From Roseisalinus antarcticus (GTDB lineage: Bacteria > Pseudomonadota > Alphaproteobacteria > Rhodobacterales > Rhodobacteraceae): a stretch of 64,000 nt of DNA. Shown here piece after piece: positions 49,392-58,937 of the stretch. The stretch lies in the NCBI RefSeq assembly GCF_900172355.1, contig NZ_FWFZ01000013.1, forward strand, positions 40,872-104,871, in the 5' to 3' direction. Every line of letters begins with the position of its first letter. Positions within the stretch are counted from its first letter, which is position 1. The notes below the pieces were generated by a model. It searched no databases. It had not been told where the DNA came from and saw only the letters and a list, made by a program, of their open reading frames with translations. The translations under genes were made by a program, and so were the position numbers.

Positions 49392-49862
49392 TCAAGCCCG
49401 GTGATAGGGGGTCCCGGCCAGAATGGCGGCAGCGCGATAGAGCTGTTCGGCCAGCATGACCCGGGCCAGCATGTGCGGCCAGACCATCTTTCCGAACGAC
49501 AGGCGCATCTCTGCCCGGTCCCGCAGGGCCGCATCCAGCCCGTCCGCCCCCCCGATGACGAAGGCCACGGCGCTGCGGCCGGCATCTCGCCAGCCGCCGA
49601 GCCGCTCGGCGAAATCCGGCGACGAGAGGACCGCCCCGCGCTCGTCGAGCACGCAGATCACCGCCCCCTCCGGCAGGACCTTCTCCAGCCGCTGCGCTTC
49701 GCCCGAAGGGCCACCTCCCTTGCGGTCCTCGACCTCGACCACGGAGGCGGGCCCAAGCCCCAGTCCGCGGCCGGTCCGGTCGAATCGTTTCAGGTAATCG
49801 TCAAGCAAAACGCGTTCCGGCCCGGCCCGAAGCCGGCCGACCGCGCAGATCGCGACCCGCAC
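49392..49862 (-). CDS. rlmH: 23S rRNA pseudouridine1915 N3-methyltransferase
   Basis: 156 residues, SPOUT family. Methylates pseudouridine 1915 in helix 69. The knot motif VAFVIGGADGLDAALR and the following LSFGKMVWPHMLARVMLAEQ with LYRAAAILAGTPYHRA are diagnostic. It starts 6 bp after rsfS, the usual pairing. Confidence 0.96.
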   Translation of the reverse strand: MRVAICAVGRLRAGPERVLLDDYLKRFDRTGRGLGLGPASVVEVEDRKGGGPSGEAQRLEKVLPEGAVICVLDERGAVLSSPDFAERLGGWRDAGRSAVAFVIGGADGLDAALRDRAEMRLSFGKMVWPHMLARVMLAEQLYRAAAILAGTPYHRA

Positions 49863-49868
49863 GAAACC

Positions 49869-50282
49869 CTAGCGGCTGGAGCCCGCGGCGGCCCCGGTGG
49901 GCTGCCACATCTTTTCCAGCTGGTAGAACTCGCGCACTTCGGGCCGGAAGACATGGACGATGACATCGCCCGCGTCGATCAGCACCCAATCACCGGTCTC
50001 CTTGCCCTCGACCTTGCAGACCACCCCCAGTTCGGCCTTCAGCCGATCCGCGAGCTTCTCCGAGATCGCCCCGACCTGGCGCGAGGACCGCCCGGAGGCG
50101 ATCACCATCCAGTCGGCCATTTCCGAGCGCCCACGCAGATCGATCTGCATGACCTCTTCGGCCTTGTCGTCATCGAGGGAATTGAGGATGGCGGCAAGGA
50201 TCAGATCGCTTGTCGCCTTGGAATGCGCGGCACGGGCCGCGCCGTCAGAAGCGGGTGATGCCGCCAATGAAGTGAAAGACAG
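49869..50282 (-). CDS. rsfS: Ribosomal silencing factor RsfS
   Basis: About 137 residues. Binds ribosomal protein L14 and blocks subunit joining under starvation. The core reads ILNSLDDDKAEEVMQIDLRG then SEMADWMVIASGRSSRQV, with DWVLIDAGDVIVHVFRPEVR at the end. No ATG, GTG or well-placed TTG exists; a CTG at 50282 lies eight bases after a perfect AGGAGG and is the likely start, though TTG at 50267 is possible. A good promoter lies about 55 bp upstream. Confidence 0.85.
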   Translation of the reverse strand: MSFTSLAASPASDGAARAAHSKATSDLILAAILNSLDDDKAEEVMQIDLRGRSEMADWMVIASGRSSRQVGAISEKLADRLKAELGVVCKVEGKETGDWVLIDAGDVIVHVFRPEVREFYQLEKMWQPTGAAAGSSR

Positions 50283-50337
50283 GTCGATGTCCTCCTGGTT
50301 TGCGCACCTGATCAACCCCGGCACCGGGCATGGGATG

Positions 50338-50366
50338 TTTATATCATCGCCGCCCCCGCTTTTCAA
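50338..50366 (-). promoter_or_regulatory. Sigma-70-type promoter for rsfS-rlmH
   Basis: On the minus strand TTGAAA (50361-50366) and TATAAA (50338-50343) are 17 bp apart, close to the consensus. Transcription would start near 50330, giving a leader of about 50 bases before the proposed CTG start of rsfS. Confidence 0.65.
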
Positions 50367-50445
50367 TGAACAGCCCGCCGGCGTCACCGCAGATGGACAG
50401 AACGATGCGGGATTGCTATCCCGACGACACAAAGGAGGCGGTCCG

Positions 50446-50517
50446 ATGATCCTCAGGATGGACCCACATCGCACGCGCGGCCCTGTCTTTGCCCTGTGGA
50501 TTCGTTCGCAGGGCTGA
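50446..50517 (+). CDS. Candidate small ORF (23 residues) upstream of the ABC-F gene
   Basis: ATG at 50446 follows AAAGGAGGCGGTCCG, a near-perfect ribosome binding site at good spacing. The frame encodes MILRMDPHRTRGPVFALW then IRSQG and stops at 50517. It is Arg-rich with one Trp. It lies 93 bp before the ABC-F ATPase and may act as a translated leader or a small protein. The 328-bp gap it occupies otherwise holds the divergent rsfS promoter. Coding status is unproven. Confidence 0.4.
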   Translation: MILRMDPHRTRGPVFALWIRSQG

Positions 50518-50610
50518 CATCGGAGCGAGACGCGTCTCTTCCGGTCAGCCCGACCGGGCAGTCCCCCCGTGGACGGCCCTGCCACCCGGCCCCTGACCCA
50601 CGAGATCACC

Positions 50611-52125
50611 ATGTCCCTCCTGACCCTGAAATCCCTGTCCCTTACCCTTGGCACGCCGCTCTTCGCCGGCCTCGACCTCACGCTGGAACGCGGCGACCGC
50701 CTCGGCCTGATCGCCGCCAACGGGCGCGGCAAATCCTCGCTATTGCGCTTGATTGCCGAGGGCACAGAGCCCACCTCCGGCGAGATCACGACCGCCCGCA
50801 GCCTCAAGACCGCCCTGCTGGCGCAGGACACGCCGCCGGCCCTGCGCGACGCGACGGCGCGCGAGGCCGCCCTGTCTCGGCTCGACCCCGAAACGCTCGA
50901 CTACGAAAGTTGGCGGGCCGAGATCGCGCTGGATGACCTCGGTGTGCCCGAAGACCTGCGCGACCGGCCGATGCAGACGCTGTCGGGCGGCTGGCAACGG
51001 ATGGCGTTGCTGGCGGCCGCGATCGTGACCGAGCCGGACCTGCTGCTGCTCGACGAGCCCACGAACCACCTGGACCTCGCCCGCCTCGGCCAGCTCGAGG
51101 CCTGGATCGCGGCCCTGCCCCGCGACACCGGCGTGATCGTGACCAGCCACGACCGCGCCTTCCTCGACGCCGTGACCACGCGCACCCTGTTTCTGCGGCC
51201 CGAGACCAGCCGCAGCTTCCCGCTGCCCTACAGCGCCGCCCGCCTCGCGCTTGACGAGGCCGACGCCGCCGACGGGCGCCATTTCGACAACGAGATGAAG
51301 CGGGCGCAGCAATTGCGCAAACAGGCGGCCAAGCTCAAGAACATCGGCATCAACTCCGGCTCGGACCTGCTGATCACCAAGACCAAGCAGCTCTCCGACC
51401 GCGCCGCGAAGATGGAGGCTGCCGCCCGCCCCGCCCACCGAGACGAGAGCGCCGGCCGCATAAGGCTCGAAAGCAGCGGCACCCATGCCCGCGCACTGGT
51501 CAGCATCGACGAAGGCGTCCTGACCGCGCCCGACGGCCGCGCCCTCTACTGCCTTCCCCGGGCCTGGATCGAACCGGGCGACCGGATCGTCCTGCTCGGC
51601 CCCAACGGCGCCGGAAAATCCCGGCTCATCGCCCGGATCCGCCGCGCCATCGACGGCGGGTCCGAAGGGGTCCGGACGGCGGCCGCCGTCCGGCTCGGCG
51701 AGGTCGACCAGCACCTCTCGCTGCTCGACGCTTTCGCCACCCCGATGGAGGCCGTCACCCGGACCTTCACCGGCGGCGACGCGCGGGCGCGGGCGCTGCT
51801 GGCGGGCGCCGGGCTGCGGATCGACCTGCAGACCGGGCCGATGTCCGCCCTGTCGGGGGGCCAGCGGGCGCGGCTCGCGATGCTGATCCTGCGGCTGGCA
51901 GAGCCCAACTTCTATCTCCTGGACGAACCCACCAACCACCTCGACATCGAGGGGCAGGAGGCGCTCCAGGCCGAACTCGCCCGGCAGGGCGCCGCCTGCC
52001 TGCTCGTGTCCCACGACCGCGCCTTCGTCCGGGCGGTTGCCGAACGCGTCTGGTCGATCGAGAACGGCCGCCTGGTCGAACACGAGACCCCGGACCGGGT
52101 TTTCGACCGCCTGATGCAGGCCTGA
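50611..52125 (+). CDS. ABC-F family ATP-binding protein
   Basis: 504 residues with two ABC domains and no membrane part. Walker A motifs are LIAANGRGKSSLLR and LLGPNGAGKSRLI; signatures are TLSGGWQRMALL and ALSGGQRARLAM; both Walker B are followed by LLDEPTNHLD. ABC-F proteins bind the ribosome E site and rescue stalled translation or confer resistance to ribosome antibiotics. The inter-domain linker (about 220-275) is Lys/Arg-rich but short. The subgroup is not assigned. Confidence 0.93.
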   Translation: MSLLTLKSLSLTLGTPLFAGLDLTLERGDRLGLIAANGRGKSSLLRLIAEGTEPTSGEITTARSLKTALLAQDTPPALRDATAREAALSRLDPETLDYESWRAEIALDDLGVPEDLRDRPMQTLSGGWQRMALLAAAIVTEPDLLLLDEPTNHLDLARLGQLEAWIAALPRDTGVIVTSHDRAFLDAVTTRTLFLRPETSRSFPLPYSAARLALDEADAADGRHFDNEMKRAQQLRKQAAKLKNIGINSGSDLLITKTKQLSDRAAKMEAAARPAHRDESAGRIRLESSGTHARALVSIDEGVLTAPDGRALYCLPRAWIEPGDRIVLLGPNGAGKSRLIARIRRAIDGGSEGVRTAAAVRLGEVDQHLSLLDAFATPMEAVTRTFTGGDARARALLAGAGLRIDLQTGPMSALSGGQRARLAMLILRLAEPNFYLLDEPTNHLDIEGQEALQAELARQGAACLLVSHDRAFVRAVAERVWSIENGRLVEHETPDRVFDRLMQA

Positions 52126-52250
52126 ACCAGGCCGCGGGGGTCCACCATCGGCGACCTGCAATCCGGACGGTCCCTGCGCCAGCAGGGGCCGGACAAGACC
52201 TGTGCGGCGGGCCGCAGGTCCGTCGCGCCGCAAGGTCGGGGCGGGACGGA

Positions 52251-53594
52251 TCAGTCCTGCGCCGAGGTCCGCAGCCGCGATCCTTCCAGCACGCGCACCT
52301 CGCGCTGCGGGAAGGGAATGGAAATGCCGTTCTCCCGGAACGCGTCCCAAAGCGCGAGGTAGACATTGCCGCGGATGTTGGTCAGCCCGCCCGTCGGATC
52401 ACGGATCCAGAACCGCAGGATGTAATCCACCGACGAATCGCCGAACCCCACGATATGGCACACCGGCGCCCGGTCGCTCAGCACCCGGTCGACCTTCATC
52501 GCCGCAGCGACGGCGATGCGCCGCACCGTATGGGGGTCGTCGCCGTAGGCCGTGCCGAAATGAATGTCCAACCGCACGAAATCGTTGCTGTGCGACCAGT
52601 TCACCACCTGCCCGGTGATCAGATCCTCGTTCGGGATCAGGTATTCCTTGCCGTCCCGCGTGGTGATCGAGACGTAGCGCGCACCAAGGCTGTTGATCCA
52701 GCCGAATGTCTCGCCCAAGGAAATCACGTCGCCGGGCTTGATCGACTTGTCGAGCAGGATGATGATCCCGGACACGAGGTTCGAGACCACCTTCTGCAGA
52801 CCGAAACCGAGGCCGACACCGATGGCCCCCGACAGCACCGCGAGCCCGGTCAGATCGACGCCCACCGATTTTAGCCCGATGAATAATGCCGCCCCGAACA
52901 GCAGCACCTGCGCCGCCTTGACCACGAGCACCCGCATCGACGGGCTGATGTCCTCGTTCGTCTGAACGCGCACCGCGGTCTGGTGGCTGATCAGCCGCGC
53001 GAGGGCAAACAGGACCCCGATCACCAGCGCCGCGTGGAACAGGATGAGCAGCGAGATGCGGGTCGCCCCGAACTCGATCGCGACGGTATCCAGGAACTCC
53101 GCCGCCTCGTCGGTCAGCCCCAGGATCCGCAGGGTGATCCAGACCCAGGCGCCATAGCGCACGACCCCGCGCAGCAGGGAATTCTGGATCAGCCGGGTGG
53201 TCAGCGCGACGATCAGCCAGGCCAGCGCCAGGTTGGCGATGATCCCCAGCACATAGCTCCGCGACGGCCACGTCACTTCGCGCATGACAACGACGACCGT
53301 CCAGATGAGCGCCACGAAAAAGACCATCCGGAGCCGGCGGTGAATGACGACAAGCACCCGCAGCTGCCACTTCGGCCAGCCCTCACGCGCCCGCATCCAC
53401 TCATGCAGGCGCGGGCGCAGCAGCTTCATCAGCACATGCGCCACCATCCACAGCCCCAGTGCGATGGCGATCTGGTAGGCGTTCCAGGGCCGCAACATGG
53501 CGTTCAGCACTCCCTGCGATTGCGCAAGAAGCCCCTGGCCGATCTCGAGGATCTGCTCGGCCTGATCGGCCAGGTCTGACGTTTCCGGATCCAT
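52251..53594 (-). CDS. Mechanosensitive ion channel, MscS family
   Basis: 447 residues. At least five hydrophobic segments precede the pore helix, a Gly/Ala-rich AVLSGAIGVGLGFGLQKVVS, then NLVSGIIILLDKSIKPGDVI and the cytoplasmic beta domain (YLIPNEDLITGQVVNWSHS). Opens under membrane tension to release solutes during osmotic downshock. It is larger than E. coli MscS because of added N-terminal helices. ATG at 53594 gives MDPETSDLADQAEQILEIGQ. Confidence 0.93.
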   Translation of the reverse strand: MDPETSDLADQAEQILEIGQGLLAQSQGVLNAMLRPWNAYQIAIALGLWMVAHVLMKLLRPRLHEWMRAREGWPKWQLRVLVVIHRRLRMVFFVALIWTVVVVMREVTWPSRSYVLGIIANLALAWLIVALTTRLIQNSLLRGVVRYGAWVWITLRILGLTDEAAEFLDTVAIEFGATRISLLILFHAALVIGVLFALARLISHQTAVRVQTNEDISPSMRVLVVKAAQVLLFGAALFIGLKSVGVDLTGLAVLSGAIGVGLGFGLQKVVSNLVSGIIILLDKSIKPGDVISLGETFGWINSLGARYVSITTRDGKEYLIPNEDLITGQVVNWSHSNDFVRLDIHFGTAYGDDPHTVRRIAVAAAMKVDRVLSDRAPVCHIVGFGDSSVDYILRFWIRDPTGGLTNIRGNVYLALWDAFRENGISIPFPQREVRVLEGSRLRTSAQD

Positions 53595-53773
53595 CGCCCG
53601 ATCATGTCCCCTGGCGCTTGGGGCCGCAAGACACGGGGACGTCACCGCCAAACGGTCGAGAGCCGTTTGGACCCCGGCCTCATCCGGACCCCGACCGCGT
53701 TTTCCCGTCAACGCGCCGCACTATTCCCTCGCGTAAGCCCGGTTCCGGCGACAGTCTGGCATTCGAAGCGGAT

Positions 53774-53788
53774 GGGGGGGGGGGGGGG
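53774..53788 (+). repeat. 15-base poly-G tract at the start of the VPLPA-CTERM gene
   Basis: An uninterrupted run of 15 G lies between an ATG (53772-53774, sharing its G) and a GTG at 53792. With 15 G the ATG frame reads six codons and stops at TGA 53793-53795. Adding one G or removing two would join that ATG to the main frame. Confidence 0.9.
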
Positions 53789-53791
53789 CCG

Positions 53792-54397
53792 GTGATCAAG
53801 ACTGCCAAGGCGCTCTGCGCCGCCGCCGCGGTCTCGCTTTACGCCGGGCTTGCCGCGCCCGCCGCGGCCCTGCCGACCATCACGGTCACGGACACGACGG
53901 CTGGGGCCAGCGCCTCCGGCACCGGCCTCGCGCAGACCTTCACCTTTGCATGGGGGCCGGGCGCAGCGAGCGAATGGGTGGATTTCAGCATCTCTTCCTC
54001 CACGCGCTACTCCCTCACTCTCACAAGCTACACCCCCACAAGCGGCACCGCCGGATACATCTTCTTCGTGCCGGACACGAGCGGCCCCGTCGGTGCCCGG
54101 CTCAACGACCTGTCGACCGAGACCGGTGCCTGCTCTGGCGCGGCGGCCGAGATCGCCGGCAATTGCAATTTCTTCGGTGTCGATCCCGGGAGCTTGAGCG
54201 TGCCCGTCGCCGAGGTCGGCGACAGCCCGATCAACGACATACTTCCAGCGTCCTATCGGCTCGGCGTGTACAAGAGCCTGGCCCCCTCGGGCAGTGCGAG
54301 CTTCACCATCTCGACCGTGCCGTTGCCCGCGGGGGCGCTGTTGCTGCTGACCGGGCTGGGCGCCTTTGCCCTCGCACTGCGGCGCCAGGCAGCCTGA
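53792..54397 (+). CDS. Secreted VPLPA-CTERM sorting-domain protein
   Basis: 201 residues from GTG 53792. A signal peptide (VIKTAKALCAAAAVSLYAGL, then AAPAAALP) leads into a Thr/Ser-rich beta-type domain with two Cys residues (GACSGAA, GNCNFFG). The C-terminus is VPLPAGALLLLTGLGAFA followed by LRRQ: a VPLPA motif, a membrane helix and a short basic tail, the VPLPA-CTERM signal of Rhodobacterales (TIGR03370 as I recall it). It is probably a surface or extracellular protein. The start region is next to a homopolymer tract, so the true start and expression state are uncertain. Confidence 0.8.
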   Translation: MIKTAKALCAAAAVSLYAGLAAPAAALPTITVTDTTAGASASGTGLAQTFTFAWGPGAASEWVDFSISSSTRYSLTLTSYTPTSGTAGYIFFVPDTSGPVGARLNDLSTETGACSGAAAEIAGNCNFFGVDPGSLSVPVAEVGDSPINDILPASYRLGVYKSLAPSGSASFTISTVPLPAGALLLLTGLGAFALALRRQAA

Positions 54398-54492
54398 CCC
54401 TGTCCCGCAACCTGCATTCCGCGCGGCGGGGCAAGGTCCGGCCGCGCAACCGCGTGTTGCGCAAGCCCGCGGCGTCAGCTATTCCAGCCGAC

Positions 54493-54579
54493 ATGAAACG
54501 CTTCTTCGACATGGACGACCGCGCCCGCCTCCCCTGGCGATTCTACGGCGCGACCTTCTCGATCCTCGGCCTCCTATGA
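54493..54579 (+). CDS. Possible 28-residue ORF before leuC
   Basis: [20 protein letters not shown] then TFSILGLL. It is charged at the start and hydrophobic at the end. There is no clear ribosome binding site. It ends 67 bp before leuC, whose own binding site is independent. It might be a conserved small protein, a leader, or chance. Confidence 0.25.
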   Translation: MKRFFDMDDRARLPWRFYGATFSILGLL

Positions 54580-54646
54580 GCCGCCGCGCACCTTGCCGTG
54601 CGCCTGTAGACGTTTCGACCTGATTTCAGCCAGATGGAGAGGACCG

Positions 54647-56071
<1,425 letters not shown>

Positions 56072-56082
56072 GGACCAGACCC

Positions 56083-56688
56083 ATGGACAAATTCGAAACC
56101 TTCACGGGCGTCGCCGCCCCGCTGCCGATCATCAATGTCGACACCGACATGATCATCCCCAAGCAGTTCCTGAAGACGATCAAGCGCTCCGGCCTCGGCG
56201 TCAGCCTGTTCGACGAGATGCGGTATGACGACGACCGCAACGAGATCCCCGATTTCGTGCTGAACCAGCCCGCCTACCGCGAGGCGGAGATCCTCGTGGC
56301 CGGCGAGAACTTCGGCTGCGGCTCGTCGCGCGAACACGCGCCATGGGCGATCAAGGATTTCGGGCTGAAGTGCATCGTGGCACCCAGCTACGCCGACATC
56401 TTCTACAGCAACTGCTTCAAGAACGGCATCCTGCCCATCGTCCTGCCGCAAGAGCAGGTCGATATCCTGATGCAGGACGCTGAAAAGGGCGCAAACGCCC
56501 GGATGACGGTCGATCTGGAAGCGCAGCAGATCACCTCGTCGGACGGTCAGGTCTTCTCGTTCGAGGTCGACAGCTTCAAGAAGCACTGTCTTCTGAACGG
56601 CCTCGACGACATCGGGCTGACCATGGAAAAGGCCGCCGCCATCGACGCGTTCGAGGCCGCGGCAGCCCAGGCGCGCCCCTGGGTCTGA
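56083..56688 (+). CDS. leuD: 3-isopropylmalate dehydratase small subunit
   Basis: 201 residues. Opens [20 protein letters not shown] and contains [18 protein letters not shown] and [14 protein letters not shown], diagnostic of LeuD. Forms the swivel domain of the LeuCD isomerase. A hairpin follows its stop. Confidence 0.97.
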   Translation: MDKFETFTGVAAPLPIINVDTDMIIPKQFLKTIKRSGLGVSLFDEMRYDDDRNEIPDFVLNQPAYREAEILVAGENFGCGSSREHAPWAIKDFGLKCIVAPSYADIFYSNCFKNGILPIVLPQEQVDILMQDAEKGANARMTVDLEAQQITSSDGQVFSFEVDSFKKHCLLNGLDDIGLTMEKAAAIDAFEAAAAQARPWV

Positions 56689-56690
56689 CG

Positions 56691-56761
56691 GAATACACTT
56701 ATTTGGTGTGTATTCGCAGTATTTCGGCAGTGCCTCATTGATTAACGCGAGGCCTGCCGAA
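56691..56761 (+). terminator. Two consecutive hairpins after leuD
   Basis: First, GAATACAC (56691-56698) and GTGTATTC (56708-56715) form an 8-bp stem. Second, TTCGGCAGTGCCTC (56723-56736) pairs with GAGGCCTGCCGAA (56749-56761) with one bulged T. Neither has a long T-run. They open a 351-bp gap (56689-57039) that is noticeably less GC-rich than its surroundings and has no credible gene; its remaining part probably contains the promoter of the next gene. Confidence 0.6.
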
Positions 56762-57039
56762 TACCGCTAGATGGTGGGGTGCGCCACACGGATTCCCGCT
56801 ACATTTCGGTACCCCGTTAACGGTGTCACAGGTGGGCTGCGAAATGGTTGCAGTTCCGCACCAGTGATGCCGCAAAACTGCCCCGTTCGAAATGCCATAT
56901 ATTACACAGGCTTGTTGGGTCTGTGGGAAGTGGGCAAAAGTATGGCAAGAATGAGGCATCCGGCCGCACTCGGCCGAGATCAAAACGGGAGAAGCGGACG
57001 GCAATGCATCGTCCGCGACCGGATTGAGGGAATCGGGCG

Positions 57040-57885
57040 ATGATTTCGCGGCTGACAGGAGCGCTTTTGCGTGCGCTGATGGTGGTGTTGCTGATCGCGA
57101 CGCCGTCGATTCTGTTGCCGACGACGCATGCCGACACGACGCAGATCGTGGCGCTTGTGGCGCTGCTCGCGTTCGTCTTCACCTTCATCGAGTACAATTC
57201 CCATTATCCCAGCCTGGTCGAGTTCCGCGAGGCGCCGCCCTTCAACCGGGTCCGGTTCTTCGCGCTGTTCGCCTGCGTCTTCTTTCTGTCGGTGATCGCG
57301 CGCGGCCATCACGACCCGACGACGATCACCGATTTCTTCACCGTGATCGGGCGGCGGGTCGGCGACATGATCGACTTTCCCTATTCGCCCGTCCGCCTCG
57401 TGGTTCTGATGATGCCCGAGGAGACGAGCCGCGTCCTGCTCGACAACGTGCGCACGGCGGCGGGGCTGTCCTACCTGATCTCTATCCTGTCCCTGTCGAT
57501 CTTCGTCATGGTGATGCGCGTGGCCCATTGGCCGGCGCGGCACGGCGGGTTCAACGTCTGGGTCAACCTGCCGACCTTCGACCCCACGGCCGGCGACGAC
57601 GTGGTGGCCCGGCTGCAGCGGGATGCCTCCGTTAACCTGATCTTAGGGTTCCTTCTGCCATTCGTGATACCGGCGCTCGTAAAGCTCGCCTCGGATCTCC
57701 TGAACCCGATCTCTCTGGAGAATCCGCACACGTTGATCTGGACGATGACGGCATGGGCATTCCTTCCGGCGTCCCTGTTCATGCGCGGGATTGCGATGAA
57801 CCGGGTCGCACAGATGATCCAAAACCAGCGGCGCCGCGTCTACGCGGCGGCCGAAGCTGGCGAAGACGGCCTGATCACCGCCTGA
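57040..57885 (+). CDS. Hypothetical multi-pass membrane protein
   Basis: 281 residues with about six hydrophobic segments (LLRALMVVLLIATPSILLP; IVALVALLAFVFTFIEYNSH; FFALFACVFFLSVIA; others later). The C-terminus is polar and ends in RRRVYAAAEAGEDGLITA. No named family is recognised. It is embedded between leuD and leuB and ends in an overlap with the next gene's proposed start. Confidence 0.75.
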   Translation: MISRLTGALLRALMVVLLIATPSILLPTTHADTTQIVALVALLAFVFTFIEYNSHYPSLVEFREAPPFNRVRFFALFACVFFLSVIARGHHDPTTITDFFTVIGRRVGDMIDFPYSPVRLVVLMMPEETSRVLLDNVRTAAGLSYLISILSLSIFVMVMRVAHWPARHGGFNVWVNLPTFDPTAGDDVVARLQRDASVNLILGFLLPFVIPALVKLASDLLNPISLENPHTLIWTMTAWAFLPASLFMRGIAMNRVAQMIQNQRRRVYAAAEAGEDGLITA

Positions 57886-58937
57886 TCCTTCCCGTTCTGC
57901 TTGCGCTGCTCTGGCCGCTCTGGGCGGGGGCAGAGACGCTGCGGGTCGCGACTTTCGCGGCCCCGCTGTCGCGCGACGGGCCGGGGCTGCTGCTTCGCGA
58001 CATCCTGCGGGACGATCCGCAGGCCATGGCCGCCGCGGCGATCGTCGCCGAAGTCTCTCCGGATATCCTGGTTCTGACCGATTTCGACTATGATGCCGGG
58101 CTGGCCACGCTGCGCACATTTGCCGCCGCAGCCGGGGGCTTTCCCCACGCCTTCGCGCTCCGGCCGAATGCGGGGTTGCCCTCGGGCCTCGACCTCGATG
58201 GCGACGGCTATGACGACAACGCCCGCGACGCCCAGGGATATGGCCGGTTCTCGGGTGACGGCGGGCTTGCGATCCTGTCCCGCTGGCCGGTGCAGGTGGA
58301 GGCGGTGCAGGATTTCTCGGGCCTTCTCTGGCGCGACCTGCCCGGCGCGATCCTGCCCGTCATCGATGGCGCGCCCTTCCCCAGCGCCGAGGCGCAGGCG
58401 GTCCAGCGCCTGTCGTCGACCGGGCACTGGGTCGTGCCGATCACCGCGCCCGGCGGGACGGTCACCCTGCTCGTCTCCTCGGCGACACCGCCGGTCTTCG
58501 ACGGCCCCGAGGACCGCAACGGCCTGCGCAACCGCGACGAACTGCACCTGTGGGAGGTCTTTCTGGACGGCAAGCTCGGTACCCGCCCCGACGCGGGCTT
58601 TGTCCTGTTGGCCAACACCAACCTCGACCCGCAGGACGGCGACGGCCTTCGCGAAGCCATGGCAACCTTCCTCGCCCGCCCCGACATTCAGGACCCGCGG
58701 CCCGAAAGCCGGGGCGGCGCCGAGGCGCCCGGCGGAGACGCGTTTGATACCGCCGACTGGGCCGAGGATTGGGCCGGCAACCTGCGCGTCAGCTACGTGC
58801 TGCCCTCGGTCGACTGGACGGTCTCCGGGGCGGGCGTCTTCTGGCCCGCCCCGGGGGAACCCGGCGCCGCGCTACTGGGTGACGACGGGCTGCTTGCCGG
58901 GCCCCATCGCCTGGTCTGGGCGGACCTGGTCCGGTAG
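57882..58937 (+). CDS. Secreted endonuclease/exonuclease/phosphatase-family protein
   Basis: About 351 residues. After a hydrophobic signal-like start (LILPVLLALLWPLWAGAET) comes LRVATFAAPLSRDGPGLLLR, VSPDILVLTDFDYD and, near the end, SYVLPSVDWTVSGAGVFWP and GPHRLVWADLVR, the EEP pattern of metal-dependent phosphodiesterases. No ATG is suitably placed: the likely start is CTG at 57882, overlapping the previous stop (CTGA). Its last 66 bp overlap the convergent epimerase gene. Confidence 0.78.
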   Translation: MILPVLLALLWPLWAGAETLRVATFAAPLSRDGPGLLLRDILRDDPQAMAAAAIVAEVSPDILVLTDFDYDAGLATLRTFAAAAGGFPHAFALRPNAGLPSGLDLDGDGYDDNARDAQGYGRFSGDGGLAILSRWPVQVEAVQDFSGLLWRDLPGAILPVIDGAPFPSAEAQAVQRLSSTGHWVVPITAPGGTVTLLVSSATPPVFDGPEDRNGLRNRDELHLWEVFLDGKLGTRPDAGFVLLANTNLDPQDGDGLREAMATFLARPDIQDPRPESRGGAEAPGGDAFDTADWAEDWAGNLRVSYVLPSVDWTVSGAGVFWPAPGEPGAALLGDDGLLAGPHRLVWADLVR

